Shown here piece after piece: positions 14,425 to 23,328 of a DNA stretch of 36,457 nt. The stretch spans positions 1 through 36,457 of the IMG/VR virus record IMGVR_UViG_3300050821_005476, one strand, 5' to 3'. A program made the translations under genes and the position numbers. Each line of letters starts with the position of its first letter. The stretch's first letter is position 1. The notes under the pieces were generated by a model. It saw only the letters and a program-made list of their open reading frames with translations, was not told the DNA's origin and did not search any database. The stretch is from a virus.

Positions 14425-15636
14425 TCACCTCGGGGTCGCGGGGTCGTAGTCGGGGTCGTAGGCGTCTTGCGTGGCGGGCGGTATGTCGGGGTTGGGCACC
14501 GCGAACGACCCATCGAGCCGCACGAGGGCGTTAGCCGACCCGGTCGGGATGCCGTGCAACTCCAGACCTCCGCCCGGCCCGGTGAACACCCGCGGCGTGC
14601 CGTTATTGTTCCACGGGCCAAAGTTGGTCCATATCGGCCAGCCGGTGTTATGCGTTGGCCGGTACCCGACCGGGAATGTGAAGATGGGGTTAGCCCACCC
14701 CGAGCCGCTCTGTGCCAGCGTGATAGCCCCGGTCACGGTAACCATCGACCGGTCGGCGTTGAGGCGGTATTGCGCCACTAGCTCGGACCCCGGGGGCTGG
14801 TTAATGCCACCCGCGAGCGGCAACATGCGGTGCCACGAGTCGAGGGCCGGGATACCCGCCGGGCCGGGCGGCCCCTCGGGGCCGGGGGGGCCTATCGGGC
14901 CGGGCGGCCCCTGCACGATGCCCGCGTTAAGCCACGGCCCGCCGGGGCCGCTCGCGGTGACGTAGGTCCACATCGAGCCATCGGCGGCGTACACCACCGA
15001 CCACCCGACCTCGACCTGCACGTCGTTAGCCGGGTTGCCCGGGGCGTCCCAATCGGCGGGGATGAGCCCCGAGGCCACGGGCTCGGCGAGGAGGTCGGCG
15101 GGCGTGCGGTTACGGAATGAGCCCACGATGAGCGTTGCTTGCCCTTGCGGGCCGGGCGGGCCTTGCGGGCCGGGCGGCCCGGGGATGGCCCCGCCGGTAG
15201 AGAAATCCTGCTCGCGCGAGGTGAACTCGGCGTCGGCGGCGGCCGCGGCCGCGGCGGGTATCCGCACCCACCCGAGCACGACACCGCCCCGCTCGGCCGG
15301 GGGATGGACCGTAATCTGCCACGTGGCGGCCTCGGGGTCGATGATTTCGGCCCGTATCTCGTCTGTACGCTCGGCCCCGTCGCCCGGGGCTATGAACGCC
15401 TGTAGCGATACCGGCGAGGTGAGTACCGCGGTTGTCCCGTCGCCCGCATCGCCGACCGCTATCCACCCGCGGTCCACGATGAACGCGAGCCCGGCCGAGG
15501 CGGTGAAGTGGGCCGGGGCCACCACCCCGGTACGGCGGCCCGATAGGGCGGTGATGACGACCCGGTCGTCCCACGCGTTATAGCGGCCCGCTTGCCCCCA
15601 CCGCAGCAACCCGCCGCCGCTCGCCGGGGTGGTCAT
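14425..15636 (-). CDS. Minor tail / receptor-binding protein with collagen-like repeats
   Basis: A 403-residue protein. Residues 1-135 are related to the N-terminus of the next gene upstream: both share WGQAG.Y.A.DDR.VI.A.SG.RTG.V.P and a D.GDGT patch. Two GPPG-type collagen tracts (about 154-167 and 241-258) flank a module with VASGLIPADWDAP and DGSMWTYV. The C-terminal domain (270-390) is beta-rich with a WPIWTNFGPWNNNG stretch and may bind host surface sugars. It probably sits at the distal tail. Its ATG overlaps the upstream stop (ATGA). Confidence 0.75.
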   Translation of the reverse strand: MTTPASGGGLLRWGQAGRYNAWDDRVVITALSGRRTGVVAPAHFTASAGLAFIVDRGWIAVGDAGDGTTAVLTSPVSLQAFIAPGDGAERTDEIRAEIIDPEAATWQITVHPPAERGGVVLGWVRIPAAAAAAADAEFTSREQDFSTGGAIPGPPGPQGPPGPQGQATLIVGSFRNRTPADLLAEPVASGLIPADWDAPGNPANDVQVEVGWSVVYAADGSMWTYVTASGPGGPWLNAGIVQGPPGPIGPPGPEGPPGPAGIPALDSWHRMLPLAGGINQPPGSELVAQYRLNADRSMVTVTGAITLAQSGSGWANPIFTFPVGYRPTHNTGWPIWTNFGPWNNNGTPRVFTGPGGGLELHGIPTGSANALVRLDGSFAVPNPDIPPATQDAYDPDYDPATPR

Positions 15637-16514
15637 GTGCCCATGTCCTCAATGGTGAGCAGGAGCCCGGCGCCGAGCGTGGAACCGATGTTATTAGGCC
15701 GGTACTGGCCGACCCCGGCCGACCATATGCGGCCCCGGTAGAGGCGGTTTTGCGGGGCCGGGCCGGTGAACTGGTACACCCACTCAACGCGGGCGGTGCC
15801 CTCACGGTTATAGGCCGGGTACATGATGGCGGCGGCCTGCCCTAGCTCGGTCTGCCCCTCGGTGCCGAACGCGGGGGCCGAGCCTACGCCGATGCGGCCC
15901 GCGAGCGAACCCGATACCGCCATCACCGAGTTAGCCTGAAACACGACCCGGTACCAATGCCGGGGGACGTGGGGGAGCCCCGCGTCACGGGTCCAAACCA
16001 CCGTGGCGGCGGTGCCCCACGTGGTGCCGCTACCCGTGCCCGCGTTGGATTGGGCCGATTGCCACAGTAGCCGCCTCTCGATGTCACGCTCGGCCGGGGT
16101 TATGTCCATCTGGGCGGCGAGGGCGGCCCCGGCGGGCACGGTGAGGTAAACCAGCGGGATACCGGGCCGCCCGGCGGCCTCGGGCTCGGTAATGACGTGT
16201 AGCTCCCACGTGCCCTCGTCGGGCTCAACGTCACACCAGATAACGTCGAGCCGCTCGCCGGTCACCGGGCCGGGGTTGACCTCGACGGCCAGGTCGCCCC
16301 GGTCGCCGACTACCCCCGAGGTCCCATCGCCGCAATCGGCGATGCCGAGCCAGCCCCCGTCGATTATCACGAATAGCCCGGCCCCGGGCCGCGCGGCCAG
16401 CGGCGTAACCAGGCCGGTACGCAACCCGCTAACCGCGGCGATAACCGCGCGGTCGTCGGCCGCATCGTAGTTGCCCGCTTGCCCCCATGCGAGGCGGCCG
16501 CTCGGTGTCGTCAT
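15633..16514 (-). CDS. Minor tail / baseplate protein
   Basis: A 293-residue tail-tip protein. Residues 1-130 form the domain shared with the following gene (LAWGQAGNYDAADDRAVI, then a DCGDGTSG patch), so the two look like a tandem duplication. Residues 140-293 are beta-rich (TVVWTRDAGLPHVPRHWYRVVFQ, ARVEWVYQFTG) and unlike the paralogue, which suggests a domain swap. A GAGGGG site precedes the ATG at 16514. It is probably part of the adhesion apparatus; the specific role is inference from position. Confidence 0.7.
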   Translation of the reverse strand: MTTPSGRLAWGQAGNYDAADDRAVIAAVSGLRTGLVTPLAARPGAGLFVIIDGGWLGIADCGDGTSGVVGDRGDLAVEVNPGPVTGERLDVIWCDVEPDEGTWELHVITEPEAAGRPGIPLVYLTVPAGAALAAQMDITPAERDIERRLLWQSAQSNAGTGSGTTWGTAATVVWTRDAGLPHVPRHWYRVVFQANSVMAVSGSLAGRIGVGSAPAFGTEGQTELGQAAAIMYPAYNREGTARVEWVYQFTGPAPQNRLYRGRIWSAGVGQYRPNNIGSTLGAGLLLTIEDMGT

Positions 16515-16517
16515 CTG

Positions 16518-17762
16518 CTACCCCTCCTCGGGGAAAACGGGCGGGGCCGTCATCGGGCCACGCTGAAACACGGTTCGGGTCGTGAGGTCGAGGCGGCCGA
16601 GCCGCCCGGCGAGCGACTCCCGCGCGAGCGGCGGTGGCATCGAGGTCACCACCGACCAGGTCGCCCGGTCCTCGGCCGCGGATACGGACACCTCGGTTAG
16701 CCGCCCGGTCGCGTCGAGCCCGCCGGGCAAGAGCGGGGTCTCGGCGTATATCGTCACGTCATCACCGACCCGGTACGAGCCGAGCGGGGGAGTGTTCGCC
16801 GGGGGGCTCGCCGACAGTGCGAGGGCCGGGCGGGATTGGGCGCCGGCCATCGTGTTAGCCCGCTCGGCCAGCGTCGAGAGCACAAACGTACCGGGCCAGT
16901 CGTCCACCCCGTCGAGGCGGGGCAAATCGGGTTGCGGCCGGTCGACTACGGACACCGGCCGTACCGCATCGGCGGCCGCGTTTTCGGGGAGGTCGCCGAC
17001 CGCAAACGTGCGAGTGCGGAGCTTATCGGCGTCCCACTGGGCGCGGAACCCTAGCGCGGTGCCCGGTATCGTCACCCCGAGGCCGGTCGGGCCGCCCACC
17101 CGCGGCGAGGCGATGCGGAGCACGCACTCGGGCCGCCCCGCCGCGGTCATGCCGTATTCTGCCCGGAACTCGGGGCCGTCATCGACCCCGGCGAGGTTGG
17201 CGAGCAGTTGCCCGCGGTGCTCGGATTCGAGGTACTCGTACGTGCGGTCACGGTTACGCGGGGCGCCCGCGGCCGTCACCACGCGGACCCCCACGTCGGC
17301 CAGCGGGGCCGCGAGCATGGCAGCAATGGCGGTTTGCTCCATACCCCCGCCCGGCGTCGACCACTTCGGATGCACGTCAAATTGCCGCTTAGTGAGGTAG
17401 CCGGTTAGCTCGGTGAACGTGAGCGACACCCTAACCGAGCCGTCCTCATCGCCGATACCCGAGGGCACCCCGCACCATACCGGGTTAGGGTCCTCGCCGT
17501 ACCACGCCCAGAGGCGCCACGACCAGAGGCGGAGCAACCGCGCGGGGTCGATTCCGCACGGCAGGGTAAACGAGCCGGTGCCGTTGCCGAACCCGGATAG
17601 CCGCGAGGTGAACCCGAACCCGGACACCTGCACCGGGCCGAGGGGCTCGCCGGTCCTGAGCAGGTCGGCCCAGAACCGCCACGCCCCCGGGAGGGGCACC
17701 CGCGGCCGCGGGTCGGTGAGGGCGAACGGCACCGCCGAGGCTACGCCCATGCCGACCGCCAC
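16518..17762 (-). CDS. Minor tail protein, ReqiPepy6 Gp37-like
   Basis: A 414-residue protein that follows the distal tail gene, in the position of the Gp37-like (tail-associated, Tal-like) proteins of actinophages. Residues 20-110 are beta-rich with VSGFGFTSRLSGFGNGTGSFTLPC, a typical start of this family. The middle contains TFTELTGYLTKR and an EYLESEHRGQLLANLA segment, and the end GRLTEVSVSAAEDRATWSVV. Such proteins form the tail-tip hub. I used the GTG at 17762; an ATG at 17750 is equally possible. Confidence 0.75.
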   Translation of the reverse strand: MAVGMGVASAVPFALTDPRPRVPLPGAWRFWADLLRTGEPLGPVQVSGFGFTSRLSGFGNGTGSFTLPCGIDPARLLRLWSWRLWAWYGEDPNPVWCGVPSGIGDEDGSVRVSLTFTELTGYLTKRQFDVHPKWSTPGGGMEQTAIAAMLAAPLADVGVRVVTAAGAPRNRDRTYEYLESEHRGQLLANLAGVDDGPEFRAEYGMTAAGRPECVLRIASPRVGGPTGLGVTIPGTALGFRAQWDADKLRTRTFAVGDLPENAAADAVRPVSVVDRPQPDLPRLDGVDDWPGTFVLSTLAERANTMAGAQSRPALALSASPPANTPPLGSYRVGDDVTIYAETPLLPGGLDATGRLTEVSVSAAEDRATWSVVTSMPPPLARESLAGRLGRLDLTTRTVFQRGPMTAPPVFPEEG

Positions 17763-18667
17763 GCCAGCGTTACCGCGCCCGCCCCTATCGCGTAGAGGTG
17801 AAACCGCGTCGAGGCCACCGCGGGCAGGCGGGCGGGCCGCGAGCCGGGCAGCACGTACGAGGCACGGCCGAGCCCGCCCTCGGCCTCGGCCGCAAGCGTC
17901 GAGGTGTTCACCCGGATTTGCTGGCCACCGGTCAGCGGGGCGAGGAGCACGAACCCGCCCCCGTCAGCGGTGAGCCGAGACTCACCGAGCGGCCCCTCAT
18001 ACAACGCCCAGACCGGGGCCTCGGCGTTGCCGTGGTTGGCAAGCTGGGCGGTGTTCGGGAGGTGGGAGACCGCGTAGTGCCACGGGAACTCGCGGGGGTA
18101 ATCGCGGCCCGTAGCCTCGCCCTCGACCAGCGTCCGCAGCACCACCGTTTGCCACCCGGCCTCGTACCGCAGCGGGTCCGCGGCGGTGAGCGTCACTTGA
18201 TACCGGAACGCCACCGCGCTTAGCCACGTGTGCCGGTACCGCTCGGTGTCCGCTCGCACGTCGGCGGTCAGCATCCGGCCGAGGGCGTCACCGATGGCAA
18301 GCTCACCGGGCACCCGGCGGGCCGACCGCGCGGTGAGCTGGTCACGGAACCCGGCAAGCTCGGCCCGCGGCCCCGTAGCGGCCCCGTGTATAACTATCGT
18401 GCGGGGGCCTAGGGTCTTCGGCCCCCACGCGGCCCCATCGGCGATAGACCGCAACGCATCGTTGCCATCGAGCGGCGGGGAATCGTCCCACCCCTCTACG
18501 TCCTCGACCACGAGGCACAACCCGTTGGGCTGGTCTCCGGTGTCGAGGGCGAGCCCATCCCACGTGACGGGCACTAGCCCGCTCGGCCGCACCGCGAGCG
18601 GGTCACGGCCGTACACCCACCCGGCGGGCTCAAACCCGCGGTCGTAGCGGCGGCGAGGTGTCGTCAT
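17741..18667 (-). CDS. Distal tail protein (Dit-like)
   Basis: A 308-residue protein directly after the tape measure gene, where the distal tail protein is expected. Residues 30-110 include the ALDTGDQPNGLCLVVEDVEGWDD patch and TLGPRTIVIHGAATGPRAELAGFRDQL, features of the Dit N-terminal domain. Later strands (FRYQVTLTAADPLRY, APVWALYEGP) fit a galectin-like C-terminal domain. It forms the ring at the tail tip. The ATG at 18667 overlaps the tape measure stop (ATGA) and is preferred to one at 18691. Confidence 0.78.
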   Translation of the reverse strand: MTTPRRRYDRGFEPAGWVYGRDPLAVRPSGLVPVTWDGLALDTGDQPNGLCLVVEDVEGWDDSPPLDGNDALRSIADGAAWGPKTLGPRTIVIHGAATGPRAELAGFRDQLTARSARRVPGELAIGDALGRMLTADVRADTERYRHTWLSAVAFRYQVTLTAADPLRYEAGWQTVVLRTLVEGEATGRDYPREFPWHYAVSHLPNTAQLANHGNAEAPVWALYEGPLGESRLTADGGGFVLLAPLTGGQQIRVNTSTLAAEAEGGLGRASYVLPGSRPARLPAVASTRFHLYAIGAGAVTLAWRSAWA

Positions 18668-21243
18668 CCGAGCCCCCCGGCGGTAGCCCACGCAAGCTCG
18701 CGCGACACCATCGCCGCGAGTGCCCGCTCATCCATACCCGCGCTCGGGTAGACATTGATGGTCGCCCCGGCCCCGGCGCCGAGCCCGAGCCCGGCGGCGG
18801 CGTGCCCGGCCAGCGGCGAGGTACCGCCGGGCAAGCTCGGGGTCGCCCACTCGGCGACCGCCTCCTCGCGGGCGAACCCGACCTCTAGCCCGCGGAATAG
18901 GTCGCGGCCCATCGGGATAGTGAGCCGGGAGGGCGACCCGATTTTGAGGGCCGAGCTTAGGGCACCGCTCACCTTGGATGCGATGCTAGAAATCGTTGAC
19001 ATCACCGCGCCCATCGCGCTATTCATGCCGGCCTGTAGCCCGGACACGATAGCCGCCCCGCCCGCTCGGGCGGCCCCGACCGCGGAGCTTAGCCCGCTGG
19101 ACACGATGCCCGCTATCGAGCTAAACGCCGATTGCGTCACCGACCGGACCTGGTTAAACGACCCCGACACCGAGGAGAGCACGGCCGAGGCGCCCGAGGA
19201 GGCGGCCGAGCGTATCGAGGCGAACGCCGAGCTTACCGCGGCCGAGGTCGCCGACATTGCCGAGCTAACCACCGAGCGGGCCGCGTTGAATGCCGAGGTC
19301 ACCACCGACCGCACCGCGTTACCCCCGGCCGTCACAATCGAGGTCACGGCCGACATAGCCGCCCGCGTCGACCCGGTGACGGCCGACCACGCCGCGGCGA
19401 TGGCGGAGGCCACCGCCCGGAACACCCCGGCGAGGGCGTTAAGCACCCCCATCAATGGCCCCGCCGCCGCGGCCGCGGCCAGGAACCCGGGTATGAGCCC
19501 CGGGCTACCGCCGAAAATCCACCGCACCACGGTAGCTATCGCGTTGCTGATTACGCCGAGCACCGCGGCGAGGGCACGGGCCGGGGCCGAGAACACCCCG
19601 GCGGCGGCGGCCGCTTGCGTGAGCCCGATAACGAACTGAGCCACCGGGCCGACCACGTTGAGGATTTGCACGAGCAGGAACCCGATAACCTGCACGATGG
19701 CGATAAGGCCGGGGGCGAGGGCTCGGGCCACCGCGGCCATATTCGAGAAACCCTGAGCTAGCACGGTGCCGAGCAGTTGACCGAGCGGGGCGAGGAGCGG
19801 CGTTAGCCGGTCTATCACGGGGGCGAGGTTGTCACCGATGGCCCGGACCAGGTCGAGGATTGGCGGTAGCACCTCGCGGACCCCGCCCACCACGGCCTTA
19901 AACGCTGGCACGAGGGCCGAGGCGAGGGCCTTACCCATCCCGATAACCGAATCTCGGAACGGCTTAGAGGTGGCCACGAGGGCCACGAGGGCGGCGACCA
20001 CGAGCCCCACCGGGCCGAGGAGGGCGGTCATACCCGAGGCCGAGCCGCCCGCGGCACCGCCCGCCCCGGCGAGCCCGCCCGCGGCGCCTAGGGCCGCCTT
20101 GCCCACCGCGAGCAGGGTCGGGGCGAGGAGCTTAATAGGGCCGAGCAGGGTCGTAAACAGACCGCCGATTATCGGTAGCTGGGTGAGGAGCCCGCCCCCG
20201 GTGAACGCGGCGAGGGCACCCGCGGCGATGAGGAGGGCCGGGCCAAATTGCTTGATGACATCGACCACCCGGGCGACCTGCTCGGGCTTGAGGTTGGCCA
20301 GCATCGTTGCCCACTGGGTAATGAGCTTGGTCACCGGGGCCACGAGCGAGGCCACCGCCACGCCGATGGCGTCGAAGATGGGGCCGAGCACCCCGCCGGG
20401 GGCCACCGCCTTACTAAACGCCGAGGCCAGGTCATACAGGCCGAGGATGGCCGGGCCGAGGGCCTTAACGAGCCCTTGCCCGATTGAGAGCTTGATGTCA
20501 TCGATGAGCCGGGGGAACGAGCGGAGCACCTTACCGGGCTCGCGCATCGCCGCCTCATACGCCCCCGCTACCGTCTTGCCCTCATCGAGTACCGCGTTGA
20601 GTACCGCTTGCGCCCGCTCGGCGTCGGTCAGGTCCTTAGTCGCCTTGCCTACCGATTTGGCATAGGCATCGATGGCCTTACCGGCCTGCACGTTGAGCCC
20701 GGCGTTGCGGAGCACGGCCGAGTTTTGAGTCTCGATGCCATGCACGATGTCAGAGAGCACCTCGGTCGAGTTGCGCCCCGAGATAACCGCCGCGTCCTGA
20801 GCCACCCGGGCGAGCGTGGTGGACTTGGCTAGGTCGAGCTGGTTACGCGAGAACGTGGCGACCAACTGCTGAGCGGTGCCCGCCTCGATGCCGTACCCGC
20901 GGATACCGGCGACCGCCTTTTGCATCGCCGGGTAGCTCTGGTTATTCGCTTTGGCCAACGCCTTGAGCGAGGCGTCCATCTCGCCGACCCGGGCCGCGGT
21001 CTTAAACGACTCGATACCGAACCCGATAGCGGCCCCGCTGGCCAGCCCGAGGCCGGTAACCGCGCTCTTGCCAATCGAGCCGAACAGGGTCCCTACGGCC
21101 TTGAGCCCCGAGGTCATCGAGGTACCGATTGACTTAGCGGCGTCCTGCCCGGCCGAGGTCGCCGAGGTGCGGATATCGGCGGCCATCCCCCGGGTGTCGG
21201 CGGTGACCCGGACCTCTAGCCCCGCGTAACTGTAGCTAGCCAT
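18664..21243 (-). CDS. Tape measure protein
   Basis: An 859-residue protein, the longest in the window. The N-terminal 250 residues are helical. The centre (about 330-560) has long hydrophobic Ala/Gly/Val/Leu stretches that may cross the host membrane. A Ser/Ala-rich helical repeat region (about 620-740) and a SALKIGSPSRL motif follow, which is typical near the C-terminus of siphophage tape measures. It sets tail length, and by the usual relation this size would give a tail of roughly 130 nm. No lytic domain is seen. It overlaps the end of the tail chaperone frame by 8 bases. Confidence 0.92.
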   Translation of the reverse strand: MASYSYAGLEVRVTADTRGMAADIRTSATSAGQDAAKSIGTSMTSGLKAVGTLFGSIGKSAVTGLGLASGAAIGFGIESFKTAARVGEMDASLKALAKANNQSYPAMQKAVAGIRGYGIEAGTAQQLVATFSRNQLDLAKSTTLARVAQDAAVISGRNSTEVLSDIVHGIETQNSAVLRNAGLNVQAGKAIDAYAKSVGKATKDLTDAERAQAVLNAVLDEGKTVAGAYEAAMREPGKVLRSFPRLIDDIKLSIGQGLVKALGPAILGLYDLASAFSKAVAPGGVLGPIFDAIGVAVASLVAPVTKLITQWATMLANLKPEQVARVVDVIKQFGPALLIAAGALAAFTGGGLLTQLPIIGGLFTTLLGPIKLLAPTLLAVGKAALGAAGGLAGAGGAAGGSASGMTALLGPVGLVVAALVALVATSKPFRDSVIGMGKALASALVPAFKAVVGGVREVLPPILDLVRAIGDNLAPVIDRLTPLLAPLGQLLGTVLAQGFSNMAAVARALAPGLIAIVQVIGFLLVQILNVVGPVAQFVIGLTQAAAAAGVFSAPARALAAVLGVISNAIATVVRWIFGGSPGLIPGFLAAAAAAGPLMGVLNALAGVFRAVASAIAAAWSAVTGSTRAAMSAVTSIVTAGGNAVRSVVTSAFNAARSVVSSAMSATSAAVSSAFASIRSAASSGASAVLSSVSGSFNQVRSVTQSAFSSIAGIVSSGLSSAVGAARAGGAAIVSGLQAGMNSAMGAVMSTISSIASKVSGALSSALKIGSPSRLTIPMGRDLFRGLEVGFAREEAVAEWATPSLPGGTSPLAGHAAAGLGLGAGAGATINVYPSAGMDERALAAMVSRELAWATAGGLG

Positions 21244-21999
21244 CCTCGGTCACCACCTTTACGCCCGGGATGCCGGCCAGCATCGAGATAGCCTCGGCCC
21301 ACGTGCCGGTCTTCACCCCGCCGCCCGAGGGCGCCTCGGGCCGCTCGGGGGGCAACGATGCGTTGCGCCCGGAATCGACGGGGGCCGCACCCCTCGGCCG
21401 AGGTAGCGGCCGCGGCCGCGGGAAGTTCTTAGCCCCCGCAGCACGCGCGGTCACGTACGTTAGCTCGGCCACCCGGTCCACGAGGAGGGCGAGTAGCTCG
21501 GACTCGGTCGACCATTCCTGCCCGGCCCGCCGGGCGTACGGGGGCAACCCGCGGATAAGCACGGCCACCCGCCGCGGGGTGACGGCGGGGTCGAGGATAT
21601 CGACCCCGTATCCGGCCATAACCGCCGCTTCGGCCTCGGGGTCGAGCTTTGCCGAGCAGGCGGCCGCGAATTTGGGAGGTTGAGCCCCGAGCCGCGCGCT
21701 ATCTCCTCAAATAGCAGGTTGAGGTCACCGACGCGTAGCCCGGCGTCGGCGAGCCCGGCGAACACCTCCTCGCCGAGCAGTTTTTGCAACGCCGTTTCGA
21801 GGTCACCGTTAGCGATATCACGGAACGCCGATACCGGCCACGCCTGGGTCGGGGGCACGGTGTAGGTCGTGCCGTGATAGGTGAACGGGAACGGTTGCGG
21901 CCCGGTGCGGTTGCCCTCGGCCTCGGCCGCGGCGGCCTCGGCCGCGGCGTCGAGGTCGAATGGTTCCGTTGCCCGCCCGTTCGCCGTGGCGGCGGTCAC
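21236..21999 (-). CDS. Tail assembly chaperone GT fusion (-1 frameshift product)
   Basis: Read with a -1 shift at CCCAAAT (21676-21670), the first chaperone frame joins a second frame and gives a protein of about 254 residues. After ...GSGLNLPK it continues FAAACSAKLDPEAEAAVMAGYGVDIL and ends VKVVTEDG just inside the tape measure gene. This is the usual G/GT arrangement of siphophage chaperones, in which a minor fraction of ribosomes shifts and the extra domain binds the tape measure. The downstream frame has only an internal ATG (21617) with no good ribosome site, which favours frameshifting over separate initiation. Confidence 0.8.
21460..21999 (-). CDS. Tail assembly chaperone G (unshifted)
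   Basis: A 179-residue product of the zero frame. Residues 1-108 are the conserved helical part: an acidic Ala-rich start, FPFTYHGTTYTVPPTQAWP, LQKLLGEEVFAGLADAG and LLFEEIARGSGLNLP. After the slippery site the frame continues about 70 residues in Arg/Pro/Ser-rich sequence that lies over the T frame and looks non-conserved. It coats the tape measure during tail assembly. GTG start overlapping the major tail stop (GTGA at 21996-21999). Confidence 0.78.
   Translation of the reverse strand: MTAATANGRATEPFDLDAAAEAAAAEAEGNRTGPQPFPFTYHGTTYTVPPTQAWPVSAFRDIANGDLETALQKLLGEEVFAGLADAGLRVGDLNLLFEEIARGSGLNLPNSRPPARQSSTPRPKRRLWPDTGSISSTPPSPRGGWPCLSAGCPRTPGGPGRNGRPSPSYSPSSWTGWPS
21670..21676 (-). promoter_or_regulatory. 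-1 ribosomal slippery heptamer CCCAAAT
   Basis: In the zero frame the codons are CCA AAT, preceded by C. Slipping back one base gives CCC AAA, so this is a canonical X XXY YYZ site. The -1 frame is open to the stop at 21236. Confidence 0.82.
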
Positions 22000-22637
22000 G
22001 CCGCCGCTTCGGACTTGCCGCGGCCGGCCAGCGGGCCGTTACCCGAGGAGCCGTTACCGTCACCGGTACCGCGCGGGCCGAGCTGCACCCGGGCGAGCTG
22101 GCCGGCGTCATCGAGGGCCGATAGCGTCACGTCGAGCGGCACCGCGGCCCCGCGGGTGAGCTGCATATCACCGGCCGAGGAGAGCGAGGCACGGGTAAAC
22201 GAGAGGCGGAGCACCCGGTCAGAGTCGGCCGAATCGATGCCGAGGGCGTAGAGGTGTTGCGGGGTGTCGGTGCGGATAGCCATGTCTAGCGCGCCGTCTG
22301 AATCGGGGGTGGCCTCATCGGCGTCAAAGTACATCGCCACCGTTAGGCCGTTGAGCTGCCACATGACGAACTGTAGCGTTACGCCGCGTGAGGTGATGAC
22401 CGAGCGGATAGGCGAGACCGATTGCCACGGGGTGATGTCGGTCGAATCGGTGCTCTGGCCGACCGTGGGGCCGTCCTCACTCAGATACCCGAGGATGCGC
22501 CACGGGTCCTCCCACTCATCCTCGGTGGTGTCGGGGGGCTCGGTGCCGGGCGGGGCCACGTAGATACCGGGGCCGTTCGGGGCGCCGACCTGTACTTCGG
22601 TCGGGTCTATCTTCTCGACGGGGGCGGCAGGAGGCAT
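21996..22637 (-). CDS. Major tail protein
   Basis: A 213-residue tail tube protein. The N-terminal IYVAPPGTEPPDTTEDEWEDPWRILGYLSEDGPT is typical of actinophage major tail subunits, followed by DSTDITPWQS, RSVITSRGVTLQFVMWQLN and the beta-rich RLSFTRASL segment. It polymerises into the tail tube. The end (GDGNGSSGNGPLAGRGKSEAAA) is a disordered tail. GAGGAG precedes the ATG. Its place between the tail terminator and the chaperones is standard. Confidence 0.88.
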   Translation of the reverse strand: MPPAAPVEKIDPTEVQVGAPNGPGIYVAPPGTEPPDTTEDEWEDPWRILGYLSEDGPTVGQSTDSTDITPWQSVSPIRSVITSRGVTLQFVMWQLNGLTVAMYFDADEATPDSDGALDMAIRTDTPQHLYALGIDSADSDRVLRLSFTRASLSSAGDMQLTRGAAVPLDVTLSALDDAGQLARVQLGPRGTGDGNGSSGNGPLAGRGKSEAAA

Positions 22638-22639
22638 AG

Positions 22640-23035
22640 CTAAGGCTCCTCGGGGGATGCCGAGCGGGGGCTCGGGGGGGATGGGCGTTGCGGGTGGACC
22701 CGGATTTCGTACCGGGCCACGTAGCGGGGTTGCCCGTCATCATCGGGCAGCCAGAACGGGGCCTCGACCACGGCCACGAGGCACACCACGCCCCCGGGCC
22801 ACGCCACCGAGGGCAGGCCGAGGAGGCGGCGGCGGGCCTGCTCGGCCGCGTCCCGTGCGGCGGTGCGGCGGGCCGCGCGGGCGTCAACTTGCAGAAACGT
22901 CGAGGTGAGCCACCCGGCCGGGTCAAGCTGGGTAGCGGTGTAGGCAAACGAGGTGAGCCCGCGGATATCGCGGAGGTTGGCCCACGCCCACGCCTCGGCG
23001 TCGGGGGCCGCAATCTCGGGCACGGCAAGGCTCAT
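22640..23035 (-). CDS. Tail terminator protein
   Basis: A 131-residue protein directly before the major tail gene. The DIRGLTSFAYTATQLD and VDARAARRTAARDAAEQARRRLLGLPS segments (strand, then long helix) and the C-terminal RYVARYEIRVHP strand fit siphophage tail terminators (gpU-like). It would cap the finished tail tube and join it to the head. Identification rests on order and general fold. The start overlaps the preceding stop (ATGA). Confidence 0.65.
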   Translation of the reverse strand: MSLAVPEIAAPDAEAWAWANLRDIRGLTSFAYTATQLDPAGWLTSTFLQVDARAARRTAARDAAEQARRRLLGLPSVAWPGGVVCLVAVVEAPFWLPDDDGQPRYVARYEIRVHPQRPSPPSPRSASPEEP

Positions 23036-23328
23036 CCGTAGCGCCCTTTAGCCGCGGCGAACGCCCGGCCGAGCGGGGCCACCGCGCGCATTCGCCGGGT
23101 GCCGTACTCGATGTACTTACCCCACCCCACCCCGGAACTCTCCACGAGCGAGGTACCGGGGTCGCGGCCGGGCTTGACCGAGTAGCTCCCGGCGAGGGCA
23201 CCCGATAGCCGCGGCGTGCCACCCGCCGCGGCGCCCGCGATTTCGGCCGCAATCGCCGCCATCATCGGGGCCACCGCATCGCGGCGAGCCCGCGGGTTGA
23301 GCACCGTATAGGTCACGTCACCGGCCAT
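23032..23328 (-). CDS. Neck / minor tail protein (HK97 gp10-like)
   Basis: A 98-residue protein with a helical N-terminus (APMMAAIAAEIAGAA), then GALAGSYSVKPGRDPGTSLVES and YIEYGTRRMRA. The YIEYGT sequence is a hallmark of HK97 gp10-like proteins, which act at the head-tail junction or tail completion. It lies between the stopper and the terminator, as expected. Confidence 0.72.
   Translation of the reverse strand: MAGDVTYTVLNPRARRDAVAPMMAAIAAEIAGAAAGGTPRLSGALAGSYSVKPGRDPGTSLVESSGVGWGKYIEYGTRRMRAVAPLGRAFAAAKGRYG

Noticed and set aside
18755-20665. Two long rightward frames opposite the tape measure gene
   Set aside because: Ala/Thr/Pro-rich shadow translations caused by codon bias of the tape measure; no start signals.
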